Program-made: the position numbers and the translations under genes
In this document: piece by piece, positions 8,377 to 18,924 of the stretch
How the letters are laid out: each line of letters begins with the position of its first letter
Numbering within the stretch: the first letter of the stretch is position 1
Notes under the pieces: model-generated
What the model was told of the DNA's origin: nothing
Database searches by the model: none
Seen by the model: the letters and a program-made list of their open reading frames with translations, nothing else
Assembly (NCBI RefSeq): GCF_036203305.1
Contig: NZ_CP108131.1
Coordinates: forward strand, 7,564,001-7,628,000
Direction: 5' to 3'
Origin: Streptomyces sp. NBC_00190
Lineage (GTDB): Bacteria; Actinomycetota; Actinomycetes; Streptomycetales; Streptomycetaceae
DNA length: 64,000 nt

Positions 8377-9416
8377 CGGAACTCTCCGTTCGCGATCGCG
8401 GCGAAGGCCGCCAGGGACTGGGTGCCGGGCGCGAAGTAGCCGGTGTGGCCCTGCACGTCGGCGGCGGGCACGCGGCGGGCGCCGAAGCCCGCGGAGGTGG
8501 GGTCGGCGCCGTGGCCGATCCCGGCGAACTCGACGTTCGGCACGTCGGCGATCCAGTCGGAGGGACCCCGGGCCGCCCACACCCGGGCACCGGTGCGCAG
8601 ACCGGCAGCGGTGGCGGCGCGCATGCCGGGGGAGCCGAAGGCCACGACGTCGACGGCGTCCGTGTGCCGCGCCGCCAGCCCGCAGACCACCGAGCCGTAG
8701 CTGTGGCAGAACAGCACCGGATCGGGCGCGCCGACGGCGTCGAGGCCCGAGGTGAACCGGGCCAGGCGGACCGCCCCGGCCTCGGCCAGCCGGCCGTCGG
8801 CCACGTCGAGGCCGACCCCGACCGGGGTGGTGTAACCGGTCCAGGAGATCACCGCGGTGGAGCCGCCGGCTACGGCGCGCAGCGCCCGGGCCATCCCGGC
8901 CGGACCGGTGGCCGGTTTGCGCCGGGCGTCGTGGTTGGCGGCGTCGTTGTCCGAGCCGGGCACGATCACGGAGACGTGCGCCGCGTGCTCCAGGTCTCCG
9001 AACACCTCGGCGACCTGGCCCCGGCCGCGCGGGTCGAAGGCAAGGATCTGCCGGTCCGGCGCGCCGAGCGAGGCGTAGCGGGCCTCACCCGTGGCGGCGA
9101 CGGCGATCCGGTTGGCCTCGTACCGCAGGGGGAGCGGCGCCCCGTCCAGGTTGCCCACGACCAGCGGGTGGGCCCCTGCGAGTTCCCGCCGCGCGGCCTC
9201 GTCCAGCCCGGCGAAGAACCGGGCCACCTCGCGCGGCGTCGCGCTCGCGGGATCGGGCAGCGCACGGCCGGACACCGCGTCGGCCCGCCAGGCGGCGGTG
9301 CCGGGCGGCGGCCCGGTGACCGCCCGCTGGCTGTCGCCGGAGGCCCATCCCGCGGTCCCCCCGACGACGGCCACCGCCAGCGCGGCCGTGACCATCGTCC
9401 TTCCGAAGCGGCGCAT
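8373..9416 (-). CDS. secreted alpha/beta hydrolase, DUF1023-like
   Basis: The 347-residue product starts with a clear Sec signal (MRRFGRTMVTAALAVAVVGG...). The nucleophile elbow lies in LFCHSYGSVVCG, with Ser between His and Tyr, as in the DUF1023 branch of alpha/beta hydrolases. The conserved YDRQ-like region reads APDRQILAFDPRGRGQ, and a late GIGHGADPTSAGFG may supply the His. The activity is probably an esterase or lipase, but no substrate can be assigned. It is coupled to the acyltransferase. A perfect 8-bp-arm palindrome lies just upstream. Confidence 0.88.
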   Translation of the reverse strand: MRRFGRTMVTAALAVAVVGGTAGWASGDSQRAVTGPPPGTAAWRADAVSGRALPDPASATPREVARFFAGLDEAARRELAGAHPLVVGNLDGAPLPLRYEANRIAVAATGEARYASLGAPDRQILAFDPRGRGQVAEVFGDLEHAAHVSVIVPGSDNDAANHDARRKPATGPAGMARALRAVAGGSTAVISWTGYTTPVGVGLDVADGRLAEAGAVRLARFTSGLDAVGAPDPVLFCHSYGSVVCGLAARHTDAVDVVAFGSPGMRAATAAGLRTGARVWAARGPSDWIADVPNVEFAGIGHGADPTSAGFGARRVPAADVQGHTGYFAPGTQSLAAFAAIANGEFR

Positions 9417-9428
9417 GCCCCTTCTCCT

Positions 9429-9445
9429 CTCCTCGTGACGAGGAG
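9429..9445. promoter_or_regulatory. 17-bp palindrome upstream of the hydrolase
   Basis: CTCCTCGT-G-ACGAGGAG is a perfect inverted repeat 13 bp before the hydrolase start codon. It could be an operator or a short hairpin near the ribosome site. No regulator can be assigned. Confidence 0.35.
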
Positions 9446-9532
9446 GAAGGTAGGAAGGAGGTGCCCGCGCGGACGTCCGACCGTGGAGCCAAGTCGGATG
9501 TCATACCCCGGTAGGGGGTGGAGGAGAGGGGG

Positions 9533-10213
9533 TCAGCCGGCGTCGCCCGGGCGCACCAGGCCCGCCTCGTAGGCGAAGATCACCGCCTGGGCCCTGTCCC
9601 GCAGGTCGAGCTTGCCGAGCACCCGCCCGATGTGCGTCTTGACCGTCTGCTCCGCCAGCACCAGATGGCCGGCGATCTCCTGGTTCGACAGCCCGCGCGC
9701 GATGAGCTCCAGTACCTCGGTCTCACGCGGGGTGAGCCCGTTCAGCCGCAGCGCCGGGTCCTTGCGCGGCGCCGGCCGCTGCTGGACGAAGTCCGCGATC
9801 AGCCGCCGGGTCACCGAGGGCGCCAGCAGGGCCTCGCCCGACGCGACGACCCGTACCGCCGCGATCAGATCGGCCGGCGGGGCGTCCTTCAGCAGGAACC
9901 CGGAGGCGCCCGCGCGCAGCGCCTCGTACACGTAGTCGTCGATGTCGAAGGTGGTCAGCATCAGCACCCTCGGCCGGTGCACCACTCCGGGCGGGGGGTC
10001 GAGGATCTCGCGGGCCGCCGTGAGCCCGTCCATCTCCGGCATCCGCACGTCCATCAGCACCACGTCGGGATGCGTGGTGCGGGACACCTGGACGCCCTGC
10101 CGCCCGTCGGGAGCCTCACCGACCACATCGATGTCGGCCTGCGCCGACAGCAGCGCGGCGAACCCCGCCCGCACCATGGCCTGGTCGTCGACGATGATCA
10201 CGCGGATGGTCAA
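9533..10213 (-). CDS. NarL/FixJ-family response regulator
   Basis: The receiver domain shows DD near the N-terminus (IRVIIVDDQAMVRAGF), the phospho-acceptor Asp in VVLMDVRMPEMDG, a T and a K (LTTF, LLKDA). The C-terminal LuxR helix-turn-helix reads LTPRETEVLELIARGLSNQEIA. The TTG at 10213 is chosen because it overlaps the kinase TGA (TTGA) and GAGGA sits 6 bp upstream; the next GTG has no ribosome site. The product is 226 residues. It forms a two-component operon with the kinase just upstream. Confidence 0.92.
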   Translation of the reverse strand: MTIRVIIVDDQAMVRAGFAALLSAQADIDVVGEAPDGRQGVQVSRTTHPDVVLMDVRMPEMDGLTAAREILDPPPGVVHRPRVLMLTTFDIDDYVYEALRAGASGFLLKDAPPADLIAAVRVVASGEALLAPSVTRRLIADFVQQRPAPRKDPALRLNGLTPRETEVLELIARGLSNQEIAGHLVLAEQTVKTHIGRVLGKLDLRDRAQAVIFAYEAGLVRPGDAG

Positions 10214-11568
10214 CTCGGATCCTCGCTGCTGGAGTTCAGGGGCAGACGGGCGGCGACCCGGAAGCCGCCGTCGGGCAGCGGACCGGTGTCCAGCGTCCCG
10301 CCGGTCAACCGTACGCGCTCCCGCATCCCCACCAGACCGTGCCCCGTGCCCGAACTCTCCAGCACCACCACGGCGTCCCGGGCCGGACCGTTGACCACGA
10401 GCACGAGCACCTCGTCCTCGTCGACGGTCACCGACACCCGGGTCCGCGCCCCGGGCGCGTGCCGCACCACATTGGCGAGCGCTTCCTGCACGATCCGGTA
10501 CGCCGACAGGTCCACGGCCGGCGGCGCCGCCCCGGCCGCTCCGGCCGCCAGGGACAACTCCACCGGCTGGCCGGCCCGTACGGTCGCCTCCACCAGCTGC
10601 TGCAGCCGGTCGATCCCCGGCTGCGGGGCCCGCTCGCCGTCCGCGCCGCCGCCCGCGCCGTCCCCGCGCAGGACGGTCAGCAGCCGCCGCATCTCGCCCA
10701 GCGACTCGCGCGCGCCGGCCGCGATCGCGGCGAACTCCTCCCGTACCGGCTCCGCCATGCCCGGCAGCCGGTACGGCGCGGAGTCGGCCTGGACGGTGAT
10801 GACCGACATGTGGTGGGCCACCACGTCGTGCAACTCCCTGGCGATCCGGGCCCGTTCCTCCAGCAGCGTCCGCCGGGCCCGCTCCGCCTCGCTGATGCTC
10901 TCCTGCTCGGCGATGCGCTGCTGCGCGTCGCCCAGCCCGCGCACCGCGCCCGTCAGCGCCAGCATCACCCCGCCGAGCACGAAGAGCAGCGCCGCGGTGT
11001 TCATGGTGTCCGCCGGCTGGAAGAAGCCGAGCACGGCCCCGACCCCGCCGGTCACCAGCCACACCCCGACCAGGGTCCGGATGGACTCGCGCAGCCCCAG
11101 GCAGGCCATCAGCACCAGGTAGCCGACGATGGCCATCGGTGTCCACGGCCAGGCGTGCCCGGCCACCTTGTCGGCGTGGATCAGCAGCACCCCGCCGATC
11201 GTGTCCGCTGCCAGGACCACGGCCCAGGCGTGCAGCGGGCGGGTCACGGCGAGCATCAGCGGTACGGTCTGCGCCACTCCCAGCGCGCCCGCCCAGCCGC
11301 CGCCCAGCGCGTAGTCGTTGGTCAGCACCGCGATGGTCACCGGCAGCAGCGTCACCACGAACACGCCGACGACGGCGAACGGCAGCACCCGCTGCCAGGC
11401 CTTGGGCGCCTGTGCGAACAAGGGCTGCGCCGCGCGCGCGGGCGTGCGCATCACCACGGCGAGCTGCGCCAGCGCGCCGGGCACCCGGGCACCGGCGGAC
11501 GGCTCGGCGGTGCGTTCGCGGGTCCGGCGGGGCAGGCGGGGCAGGCGGGTGCGGGCTCTGTCGCTCAT
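10210..11568 (-). CDS. NarL-type sensor histidine kinase
   Basis: This 452-residue protein has about five or six N-terminal membrane segments and no large extracellular loop. It then has a HisKA_3 domain, with the phospho-accepting His in RARIARELHDVVAHHMSVI, and an HATPase_c domain (AYRIVQEALANVVRHA, GHGLVGMRERV). It autophosphorylates and passes phosphate to the overlapping response regulator. The membrane-buried sensor suggests it reads an envelope or membrane-intercalating signal. The nearest candidate targets are the AEC carrier (divergent) and the downstream hydrolase/acyltransferase genes. Confidence 0.93.
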   Translation of the reverse strand: MSDRARTRLPRLPRRTRERTAEPSAGARVPGALAQLAVVMRTPARAAQPLFAQAPKAWQRVLPFAVVGVFVVTLLPVTIAVLTNDYALGGGWAGALGVAQTVPLMLAVTRPLHAWAVVLAADTIGGVLLIHADKVAGHAWPWTPMAIVGYLVLMACLGLRESIRTLVGVWLVTGGVGAVLGFFQPADTMNTAALLFVLGGVMLALTGAVRGLGDAQQRIAEQESISEAERARRTLLEERARIARELHDVVAHHMSVITVQADSAPYRLPGMAEPVREEFAAIAAGARESLGEMRRLLTVLRGDGAGGGADGERAPQPGIDRLQQLVEATVRAGQPVELSLAAGAAGAAPPAVDLSAYRIVQEALANVVRHAPGARTRVSVTVDEDEVLVLVVNGPARDAVVVLESSGTGHGLVGMRERVRLTGGTLDTGPLPDGGFRVAARLPLNSSSEDPS

Positions 11569-11641
11569 GATCGGTCCAGCCTATGTGCCGCGCGCCGTGG
11601 AGGTAGGCTGCATCCCGGTCGATCTGGGGGAGCCGGTACAC

Positions 11642-12589
11642 ATGGGTGGGGCAGCCGCACTGGAGAAGCTCGTGCCGGTGCTGCTGGCCTTCGGCGGCGG
11701 GGTGCTGCTCGCCCGCCGCAAGGTCGTCCCGGCCGAGGCCTCGAAGGCCTTCTCCGACTACGCCTTCCTCTTCGCCGTGCCCTGCTACCTGTTCGGCAAC
11801 ATCTACGCCGGTGATCTCGCGGCCCTCTTCGACTGGCAGGCGATCGGCGGCTACGCCGGTGCGGCGGCCCTCGCCGTGGCCGTGGTCGCGGCGGCGGCCG
11901 TGGCCCACGGGATCCGGGAGCCCCGCGCGGTCGCTCTGCGCGTGATGGCCGGGGTCCAGGTGAACACCGCCTACTTCGCCGTCCCCGTCTTCATCACCGT
12001 GTTCGGGACGGCGGCCCCGATCTTCCCGATCCTGCTGTTCCAGGTGTGCGTCCTGTCCCTGGTCGTCATCTCCCTGATGGAACTGGGCCGTGCGGGACCC
12101 GAGGCGGGCGGTCCCGGCCGGCGCCTTGCCCGCGCGGTCGGTGCCTCGCTGGCCACGCCGCTGGTCCTCGCCTGCAACGCGGCCATCGTGCTCAACCTGC
12201 TGTCGGTGCACATCCCCACGGTGGTCCTGGACGGCGCCGCCTTCGTGGGGGACAGCGCCTCCCCGGTGGCCCTGTTCGCCCTCGGCCTCCACCTCGGCGG
12301 CCTCGGCCTGGACGTGCGGGGCACCACGCGCGAGGAGATGGCCCTCATCGCCTTCAAGTGCCTGGCCTTCCCGCTGCTCACCTGGGCGGTGTGCGGGGCG
12401 GTGTTCGGGATCCGGGGCGAGTGGCTCGCGTACCTCGTCGTGATCGCCGCGATGCCGACCCCGCAGAACCTGTTCATCTTTGCCCAGCGCTACGACGTCG
12501 GCGTCGCGCTCTCCGCGTCCGTCGTGATCAAGAGTTCGGTCGTTTCCCTCCTGTTGCTGCCGGTGTGGCTGCAGACTGTTGCCTCCTGA
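11642..12589 (+). CDS. AEC family transporter
   Basis: The ATG at 11642 follows GGGGGAG by 9 bp. The 315-residue product has about ten membrane segments in two halves, with the polar breaks NTAYFAVPVF and MPTPQNLFIF typical of auxin-efflux-carrier-type proteins. Bacterial members export or take up small organic acids. The substrate is not predictable. It is divergent from the histidine kinase with a 73-bp gap. Its 3' end overlaps the degenerate kdpD frame. Confidence 0.9.
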   Translation: MGGAAALEKLVPVLLAFGGGVLLARRKVVPAEASKAFSDYAFLFAVPCYLFGNIYAGDLAALFDWQAIGGYAGAAALAVAVVAAAAVAHGIREPRAVALRVMAGVQVNTAYFAVPVFITVFGTAAPIFPILLFQVCVLSLVVISLMELGRAGPEAGGPGRRLARAVGASLATPLVLACNAAIVLNLLSVHIPTVVLDGAAFVGDSASPVALFALGLHLGGLGLDVRGTTREEMALIAFKCLAFPLLTWAVCGAVFGIRGEWLAYLVVIAAMPTPQNLFIFAQRYDVGVALSASVVIKSSVVSLLLLPVWLQTVAS

Positions 12590-13446
12590 ACACATCTCGA
12601 CCCGCCGCGGTGGCCTCGCGGGGCGTGCGGATGACGGTGACCTGCGTCCTCACGGCGGGCCGGAGACGCCGAAGCGGGGGTCGGGCACGGGGCTCTGCGG
12701 GGTGTGGGCGGGCGGCTCACCGGATGGCTGCCGACGGCCGCGGCCGTGGTCCAGGCGTCGACCTCGCTGGCGCGCTCCAGCAGGGCCGCGGAATCCATGG
12801 AGAAGGTCTCGCGGAGCCGTTCCAGCAGGGCGTCGAGGGAGTCCTCTCCGCGCAGGACGCTGCCGGCGAGGAAGGAGAGGATCTCGGACTCGGCCCGGAG
12901 CCGGGCGGCCTGGTGGGTGCGGCGGGCCGCGAGGTCGACCACGGACGCCACCGAGACCGCCACCCCCACGAAGATCGCGATGGCCACGATGTTCTTCGGG
13001 TCGGCGATGGTCAGCTGGTAGAGCGGTGGCGTGAAGAAGTAGTTCAGGAGCAGCGATCCGAAGGCCGCCGACGCGAGCGCCGACAGCAGCCCGCCCAGCA
13101 GGGCGGCCGCGACCGTGCACGTCAGGAACAGCAGCATGTCGTTCGCCAGCCCGAGTTCGGGGACGACCTGGCTGAGCAGCAGGGTCAGCAGGGCCGGGCC
13201 GGCGATGCCCGTCACCCAGCCCCAGATGATCCGGGACCGCCCCAGCCGCGCCCTGCGGGCGATCGGCAGGCCGCGGCCCTTGGCCGCGGCGTCGTGGGTG
13301 ACGATGTGGACGTCCAGGTCCGGCCCGGACTCGCGCGCGACGGTCGCGCTGACCCCGGGTCCGAACACGTACTGCCAGGAGCGCCTGCGGCTCACACCCA
13401 GGACGATCTGGGTGGCGTTCACCCCCCCCGGGGCGAACTCCAGCAC
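12490..13446 (-). pseudogene. kdpD: remnant of the KdpD potassium sensor kinase
   Basis: Homology to KdpD starts in the middle of the protein: the end of the USP-like domain (GVNATQIVLGVSRRRSW), the DUF4118 membrane region (TGIAGPALLTLLLSQVVPEL, LNYFFTPPLYQLTIADP) and the start of the GAF-like domain (ESEILSFLAGSVLRGEDSL). It is lost near 12725 after AVGSHPVSRPP. The N-terminal KdpD sensor domain, the phospho-accepting His region and the ATPase domain are absent. The frame happens to stay open to 12490 but runs antisense into the AEC gene. Upstream, the same frame continues to the kdpE stop codon with no ribosome site, so a partial protein is unlikely to be made well. Confidence 0.85.
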
Positions 13447-13485
13447 GTCCGCGTCCCATGATTGCGACTCTGTTCCTGTTCCTGT

Positions 13486-14172
<687 letters not shown>

Positions 14173-14210
14173 CGGTGTGCAGCCTTCCTTCGTCGTGAGC
14201 GGAGCGGTGA

Positions 14211-14267
14211 GGAGCCGGCGGGGTGCGAACGGTGCGCACCCAGCCGGCTCCCGGTTCGGGCGAACCG
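14211..14267 (-). terminator. two tandem hairpins between kdpC and kdpE
   Basis: CGGTTCG/CGAACCG (14252-14267) forms a 7-bp stem immediately after the kdpC stop. A larger one follows: GGAGCCGGC/GCCGGCTCC (14211-14219 and 14243-14251) with an inner GGGTGCG/CGCACCC stem and a 7-nt loop. Together they look like a terminator or attenuator that would reduce kdpE transcription from the kdp promoter. Confidence 0.6.
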
Positions 14268-14945
14268 TCAGTTCCCGGTCAGTGCCTTGAGCGCGGTGTT
14301 GAGCTCCAGGACGTTGACGCGGGGCTCGCCCATGAAGCCGAGGGTGCGGCCCTCGGTGTGGTCGGCGACGAGCTTCTCGACCCGCTCGAGGTCCAGGCCG
14401 TTCTTCTCGGCGACCCGGTGGACCTGCAGTTCGGCGTACGCGGGCGAGATCTGCGGGTCCAGGCCGGAACCGGAGGAGGTGACGGCGTCGGCCGGCACGT
14501 CCTCGGGCCTGACCTTGTAGGTCGCCGTGGAGTTGTCGGCGACCACGGCCTCCTTGGTGTCCGTGACCAGCTTGACAAGGTCCGGGTTGTCGCCGGCCTT
14601 GTTGGTGGCGCCGGAGAGGATGAGGGAGTACTGGGTGTTGACGCTGTTGGTGCCGAGGCCGCCCGAGAGCCGGGGCTGGAACCACTTCAGGTCCGGCTTC
14701 GCCGCCTCCTCCGGGTCGTCCGGGTCCTGCTTGGGCAGGTTGTAGGTCTGCCCGATGAGGGAGGAGCCGACGACGTTGCCGCTCTTGTCCTTGATCTCGG
14801 AGCCGTTGGCCTTGTCGTGGAACAGGGCTTGGGCGATCCCGGTGACGGCGAGCGGGTAGAGCACGCCGCACACGATCGTCAGGACGAGCAGGGCCCTCAG
14901 ACCCGCACCGATCAGACGTGCTGTGTTGCCTACGGAGTTGTTCAT
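14268..14945 (-). CDS. kdpC: potassium-transporting ATPase subunit C
   Basis: This 225-residue protein has one N-terminal membrane anchor (LRALLVLTIVCGVLYPLAVTG) followed by the conserved SSLIGQ motif and the family hallmarks FQPRLSGG, SGSGLDPQISPAYAELQV and NVLELNTAL. KdpC stabilises the KdpFABC complex and raises its affinity for ATP. It starts 3 bp after kdpB, so they are one operon. All expected motifs are present and the length is normal. Confidence 0.96.
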   Translation of the reverse strand: MNNSVGNTARLIGAGLRALLVLTIVCGVLYPLAVTGIAQALFHDKANGSEIKDKSGNVVGSSLIGQTYNLPKQDPDDPEEAAKPDLKWFQPRLSGGLGTNSVNTQYSLILSGATNKAGDNPDLVKLVTDTKEAVVADNSTATYKVRPEDVPADAVTSSGSGLDPQISPAYAELQVHRVAEKNGLDLERVEKLVADHTEGRTLGFMGEPRVNVLELNTALKALTGN

Positions 14946-14948
14946 GGC

Positions 14949-17054
14949 TCAGCCGATTCCGGGGATGAGGGAGATGAGGAGGTCAATGATCTTGATGCCG
15001 ATGAACGGGGCGACGAGGCCGCCGAGTCCGTAGATGCCGAGGTTGCGGCGGAGCATCTTGTCGGCGCTGGTCGGCTTGTACTGCACGCCCTTGAGGGCGA
15101 GCGGGACGAGCGCGATGATGATCAGCGCGTTGAAGATGACGGCGGACAGGATCGCGGACTCGGGGGAGGCCAGGCCCATGACGTTGAGCTTGTCGAGGCC
15201 CGGGTAGACCACGGCGAACATGGCCGGGATGATCGCGAAGTACTTCGCGACGTCGTTGGCGATGGAGAAGGTGGTCAGCGCGCCCCGGGTGATCAGCAGC
15301 TGCTTGCCGATCTCGACGATCTCGATGAGCTTGGTGGGGTTGGAGTCCAGGTCCACCATGTTCCCGGCCTCCTTGGCGGCCGAGGTACCGGTGTTCATCG
15401 CGACGCCGACGTCGGCCTGGGCGAGTGCGGGCGCGTCGTTCGTGCCGTCGCCGGTCATGGCGACGAGCTTGCCGCCCGCCTGTTCCCGCTTGATGAGGGC
15501 CATCTTGTCCTCGGGCGTGGCCTCGGCGAGGAAGTCGTCCACACCGGCTTCTTCCGCGATGGCCTTGGCGGTCAGCGGGTTGTCGCCGGTGATCATGACG
15601 GTCTTGATGCCCATGCGGCGCAGCTCGTCGAACCGCTCCCGCATGCCCTCCTTGACGACGTCCTTGAGGTGGATGACACCCAGGACCCGGGCGCCCTTCT
15701 CGTCGTCGACGGCGACGAGCAGCGGGGTGCCGCCGGCCTGCGAGATCGTGTCGGTGAGCGTCTGCGCGTCGTCCGCGACGTCGCCACCGCGCTCGTTCAC
15801 CCACGCGATGACCGACCCGGTCGCACCCTTGCGGACCAAGCGGCCGTCGACGTCCACACCCGACATGCGGGTCTGGGCGGTGAAGACGATCCATTCGGCG
15901 TGGGCGAGCTCGCCCTGGTGGCGTTCGCGCAGTCCGTACTTCTCCTTGGCCAGGACCACGATCGAGCGGCCCTCGGGGGTCTCGTCCGCGAGCGAGGACA
16001 GCTGAGCGGCGTCGGCCAGTTCGGCGTCGGTGACGCCCTTGACGGGTACGAACTCGGAGGCCTGCCGGTTGCCGAGGGTGATGGTGCCGGTCTTGTCGAG
16101 CAGCAGTGTGGACACGTCGCCGGCGGCCTCGACCGCGCGGCCGGACATGGCCAGGACGTTGCGCTGGACGAGCCGGTCCATGCCGGCGATGCCGATGGCC
16201 GAGAGCAGCGCGCCGATGGTCGTCGGGATCAGGCAGACCAGCAGCGCGGTGAGGACGATCATCGACTGCTTGGCGCCGGCGTAGATCGCGAAGGGCTGGA
16301 GGGTGACGACGGCGAGCAGGAAGACGATGGTGAGGGACGCGAGCAGGATGTTGAGCGCGATCTCGTTCGGAGTCTTCTGCCGGGCGGCGCCCTCGACCAG
16401 GTTGATCATCCGGTCGATGAAGGTTTCGCCGGGCTTGGTGGTGATCTTGATGACGATCCGGTCGGAGAGGACCTTCGTCCCGCCGGTGACGGCGCTGCGG
16501 TCGCCGCCGGACTCCCGGATCACGGGCGCGGACTCGCCGGTGATGGCGGACTCGTCGACCGAGGCCACGCCCTCGACGACGTCGCCGTCGCCGGGGATGG
16601 TGTCTCCGGCCTCGCAGACCACCAGGTCGCCGATGCGCAGATCGGTGCCGGGGACCTGTTCCTCGCCTGTGCCGTCCTTGGTCAGGCGGCGGGCGACGGT
16701 GTCGGTCTTGGCCTTGCGCAGGGTGTCGGCCTGGGCCTTGCCGCGGCCCTCGGCCACGGCCTCGGCGAGGTTGGCGAAGATCGTGGTCAGCCACAGCCAG
16801 GCGGTGATGGCCCAGCCGAACCAGTCCGTCGGGTCCTTCAGCGCCAGCACGGTGGTGACCACCGAGCCGATCAGGACCACGAACATCACCGGTGACTTGA
16901 CCATCACGCGGGGGTCGAGCTTGCGCACGGCGTCCGGGAAGGACTTCAGCAGCTGCTTGGGGTCGAACAGCCCCCCGCCGACGTGGCGGCCGTCCGGCTT
17001 GTGGCCGGTGGGTACGTCCTGGTGCGGAGCGCGGGTCGGAGTCACGGTCGACAT
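14949..17054 (-). CDS. kdpB: potassium-transporting P-type ATPase subunit B
   Basis: The catalytic subunit (701 residues from this start) has the phosphorylation motif [13 protein letters not shown], the actuator loop SAITGES, the nucleotide-binding [11 protein letters not shown] and the hinge [23 protein letters not shown] chose the ATG at 17054 because AGAGGA precedes it by 5 bp. An ATG at 17087 that overlaps the kdpA stop (ATGA) is an alternative adding 11 residues. It hydrolyses ATP to drive K+ moved through KdpA. A second, separate KdpB lies at 19888-22038. Confidence 0.95.
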   Translation of the reverse strand: MSTVTPTRAPHQDVPTGHKPDGRHVGGGLFDPKQLLKSFPDAVRKLDPRVMVKSPVMFVVLIGSVVTTVLALKDPTDWFGWAITAWLWLTTIFANLAEAVAEGRGKAQADTLRKAKTDTVARRLTKDGTGEEQVPGTDLRIGDLVVCEAGDTIPGDGDVVEGVASVDESAITGESAPVIRESGGDRSAVTGGTKVLSDRIVIKITTKPGETFIDRMINLVEGAARQKTPNEIALNILLASLTIVFLLAVVTLQPFAIYAGAKQSMIVLTALLVCLIPTTIGALLSAIGIAGMDRLVQRNVLAMSGRAVEAAGDVSTLLLDKTGTITLGNRQASEFVPVKGVTDAELADAAQLSSLADETPEGRSIVVLAKEKYGLRERHQGELAHAEWIVFTAQTRMSGVDVDGRLVRKGATGSVIAWVNERGGDVADDAQTLTDTISQAGGTPLLVAVDDEKGARVLGVIHLKDVVKEGMRERFDELRRMGIKTVMITGDNPLTAKAIAEEAGVDDFLAEATPEDKMALIKREQAGGKLVAMTGDGTNDAPALAQADVGVAMNTGTSAAKEAGNMVDLDSNPTKLIEIVEIGKQLLITRGALTTFSIANDVAKYFAIIPAMFAVVYPGLDKLNVMGLASPESAILSAVIFNALIIIALVPLALKGVQYKPTSADKMLRRNLGIYGLGGLVAPFIGIKIIDLLISLIPGIG

Positions 17055-17083
17055 GACGTCCTCTTGATTCCTGGTGTCGGAGG

Positions 17084-18748
17084 TCATGACGCCAGCCCTT
17101 CGGCGAGCGGACCCAGCGCGAGCGCCGGGAAGTAGGTCAGACCCGTGATGATGATGATCGTGCCGACGAGCAGGCCGGCGTAGAGGGGCTTGTCGGTGCG
17201 CAGGGTTCCCGCCGTCTCCGGTACGGGCTTCTGCTCGGCGAGCGATCCGGCCAGCGCGAGGACGAACACCATCGGGAGGAACCGGCCGAGCAGCATCGCG
17301 ATGCCGATGGTGCTGTTGAACCACTGCGTGTCGGCGTTCAGGCCCGCGAAGGCGGAGCCGTTGTTGTTGGCGCCCGAGGTGTAGGCGTAGAGGATCTCCG
17401 AGAAGCCGTGCGCTCCCGGGTTGGCCATGGAGGTGACCGGGGTGGGCAGGGCCATCGCCGCGGCGGTGAAGCACAGCACCAGCGCCGGGGTGATGAGGAT
17501 GTAGCAGGCGGCGAGCTTGATCTCGCGGGTGCCGATCTTCTTGCCCAGGTATTCCGGGGTGCGGCCGACCATCAGACCCGCGATGAACACGGCGATGATC
17601 GCCATGACCAGCATGCCGTACAGACCGGAGCCCACACCGCCGGGCGCGATCTCGCCCAGCTGCATGCCCAGCATCGCGATACCACCGCCGAAGCCGGTGT
17701 AGGAGGAGTGGAAGGAGTTGACCGCGCCGGTGGAGGTGAGCGTGGTCGCCACGGCGAAGATGGACGAGCCGCCGACGCCGAAGCGGGTCTCCTTGCCCTC
17801 CATCGCCCCGCCCGCGATGTCGAACGCGGGACCGTGGTGGGCGAATTCGGTCCACATCATCAGCGCGGTGAACCCGAGCCAGATGACGGCCATCGTCGCC
17901 AGGATCGCGTAGCCCTGCTTGACCGAGCCGACCATCTTGCCGAACGTGCGGGTGAGCGCGAACGGGATGACGAGGATGAGGAAGATCTCGAAGAGGTTGG
18001 AGAAGGGGGTGGGGTTCTCGAAGGGGTGGGCGGAGTTGGCGTTGAAGTAGCCGCCGCCGTTCGTACCCAGTTCCTTGATGGCCTCCTGCGAGGCGACCGC
18101 ACCGCCGTTCCACTGCTGCGTGCCGCCCAGGAACTGTCCGACCTCGTGGATCCCGGCGAAGTTCTGGATCGCGCCGCAGGCGACCAGGACGATCGCGCCG
18201 ATCACGGAGATCGGCAGCAGGATCCGGACGGTGCCGCGCACCAGGTCCGACCAGAAGTTGCCGAGCTCACCGGTACGGGAGCGTGCGAAGCCCCGTACGA
18301 GGGCCACCGCGACGGCCATGCCGACCGCGGCCGAGACGAAGTTCTGCACGGCGAGGCCGCCGGTCTGTACGACGTGGCCCATGGCCTGCTCGCCGTAGTA
18401 CGACTGCCAGTTCGTGTTCGCGACGAAGGACGCGGCGGTGTTGAAGGCCTGGTCCGGGTCGATCGACTGGAAGCCGAGCGAGCCGGGCAGGCTGCCCTGC
18501 AGGCGCTGCAGCAGGTAGAGGAACAGGACGCTCACGGCCGAGAAGGCCAGGACGCCGCGGAGGTAGGCGGGCCAGCGCATCTCGGCGTTCGGGTTGGCAC
18601 CGATGGCCTTGTAGATCCACTTCTCCGGCCTGTAGTGCTTCTCGGAGGAGTAGACCCGGGCCATGTAGTCGCCGAGCGGACGGTACGCCAGCGCGAGCGC
18701 GGCGATCAGCGCGAGCAGCTGGAGCACACCAGCGATCTGGGGACTCAT
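17084..18748 (-). CDS. kdpA: potassium-transporting ATPase subunit A
   Basis: The 554-residue channel-like subunit has about ten membrane segments and four selectivity-loop regions, including [30 protein letters not shown] and [11 protein letters not shown]. These carry the conserved Gly residues that bind K+. It starts 6 bp after the kdpF stop. It is the only KdpA in the window, although two KdpB proteins are encoded. Confidence 0.97.
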   Translation of the reverse strand: MSPQIAGVLQLLALIAALALAYRPLGDYMARVYSSEKHYRPEKWIYKAIGANPNAEMRWPAYLRGVLAFSAVSVLFLYLLQRLQGSLPGSLGFQSIDPDQAFNTAASFVANTNWQSYYGEQAMGHVVQTGGLAVQNFVSAAVGMAVAVALVRGFARSRTGELGNFWSDLVRGTVRILLPISVIGAIVLVACGAIQNFAGIHEVGQFLGGTQQWNGGAVASQEAIKELGTNGGGYFNANSAHPFENPTPFSNLFEIFLILVIPFALTRTFGKMVGSVKQGYAILATMAVIWLGFTALMMWTEFAHHGPAFDIAGGAMEGKETRFGVGGSSIFAVATTLTSTGAVNSFHSSYTGFGGGIAMLGMQLGEIAPGGVGSGLYGMLVMAIIAVFIAGLMVGRTPEYLGKKIGTREIKLAACYILITPALVLCFTAAAMALPTPVTSMANPGAHGFSEILYAYTSGANNNGSAFAGLNADTQWFNSTIGIAMLLGRFLPMVFVLALAGSLAEQKPVPETAGTLRTDKPLYAGLLVGTIIIITGLTYFPALALGPLAEGLAS

Positions 18749-18754
18749 GTCAGC

Positions 18755-18844
18755 TCAGAACCTCTCCGGGTACACAAGGGCGAGGACGAGGTAACCCAGC
18801 AGGGAGACGGCCACGGCGAGGCCGACGATGTTCTCGACGGTCAC
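18755..18844 (-). CDS. kdpF: KdpF small subunit
   Basis: GTG at 18844 opens a 29-residue single-helix peptide (TVENIVGLAVAVSLLGYLVLA) ending LVYPERF, which matches KdpF in length and in the terminal YPE(R/K)F. KdpF stabilises the KdpABC complex in the membrane. Its start overlaps the stop of the 27-residue peptide upstream (GTGA), so its translation is coupled. Confidence 0.92.
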   Translation of the reverse strand: MTVENIVGLAVAVSLLGYLVLALVYPERF

Positions 18845-18924
18845 AGCTTGGCCACCCCTCGGGCGATGAGAGCCACCAGCGCGAAGACCGCGACCGTGGT
18901 GACGACGAAGGCCAGATCGGCCAT
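18841..18924 (-). CDS. 27-residue single-helix microprotein heading the kdp operon
   Basis: ATG at 18924 is preceded by AGGAG at 7 bp spacing, the best ribosome site in the operon. The peptide MADLAFVVTTVAVFALVALI followed by ARGVAKL is one membrane helix with a short basic tail. Its stop overlaps the kdpF start by 4 bp. It resembles KdpF in size and placement but lacks the YPERF end. It may be a second small subunit or a translational leader for kdpF. The codon use and the strong ribosome site support real translation. Confidence 0.75.
   Translation of the reverse strand: MADLAFVVTTVAVFALVALIARGVAKL

Noticed and set aside
9533..12595. 1020-codon reverse frame containing the response regulator
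   Set aside because: The regulator begins at TTG 10213. The upstream part is an out-of-frame reading of the kinase and antisense of the carrier.
12650..13459. A separate 269-codon reverse gene starting at 13459
   Set aside because: It is the alternative frame of the kdpD remnant, Arg/Pro-rich and without homology.
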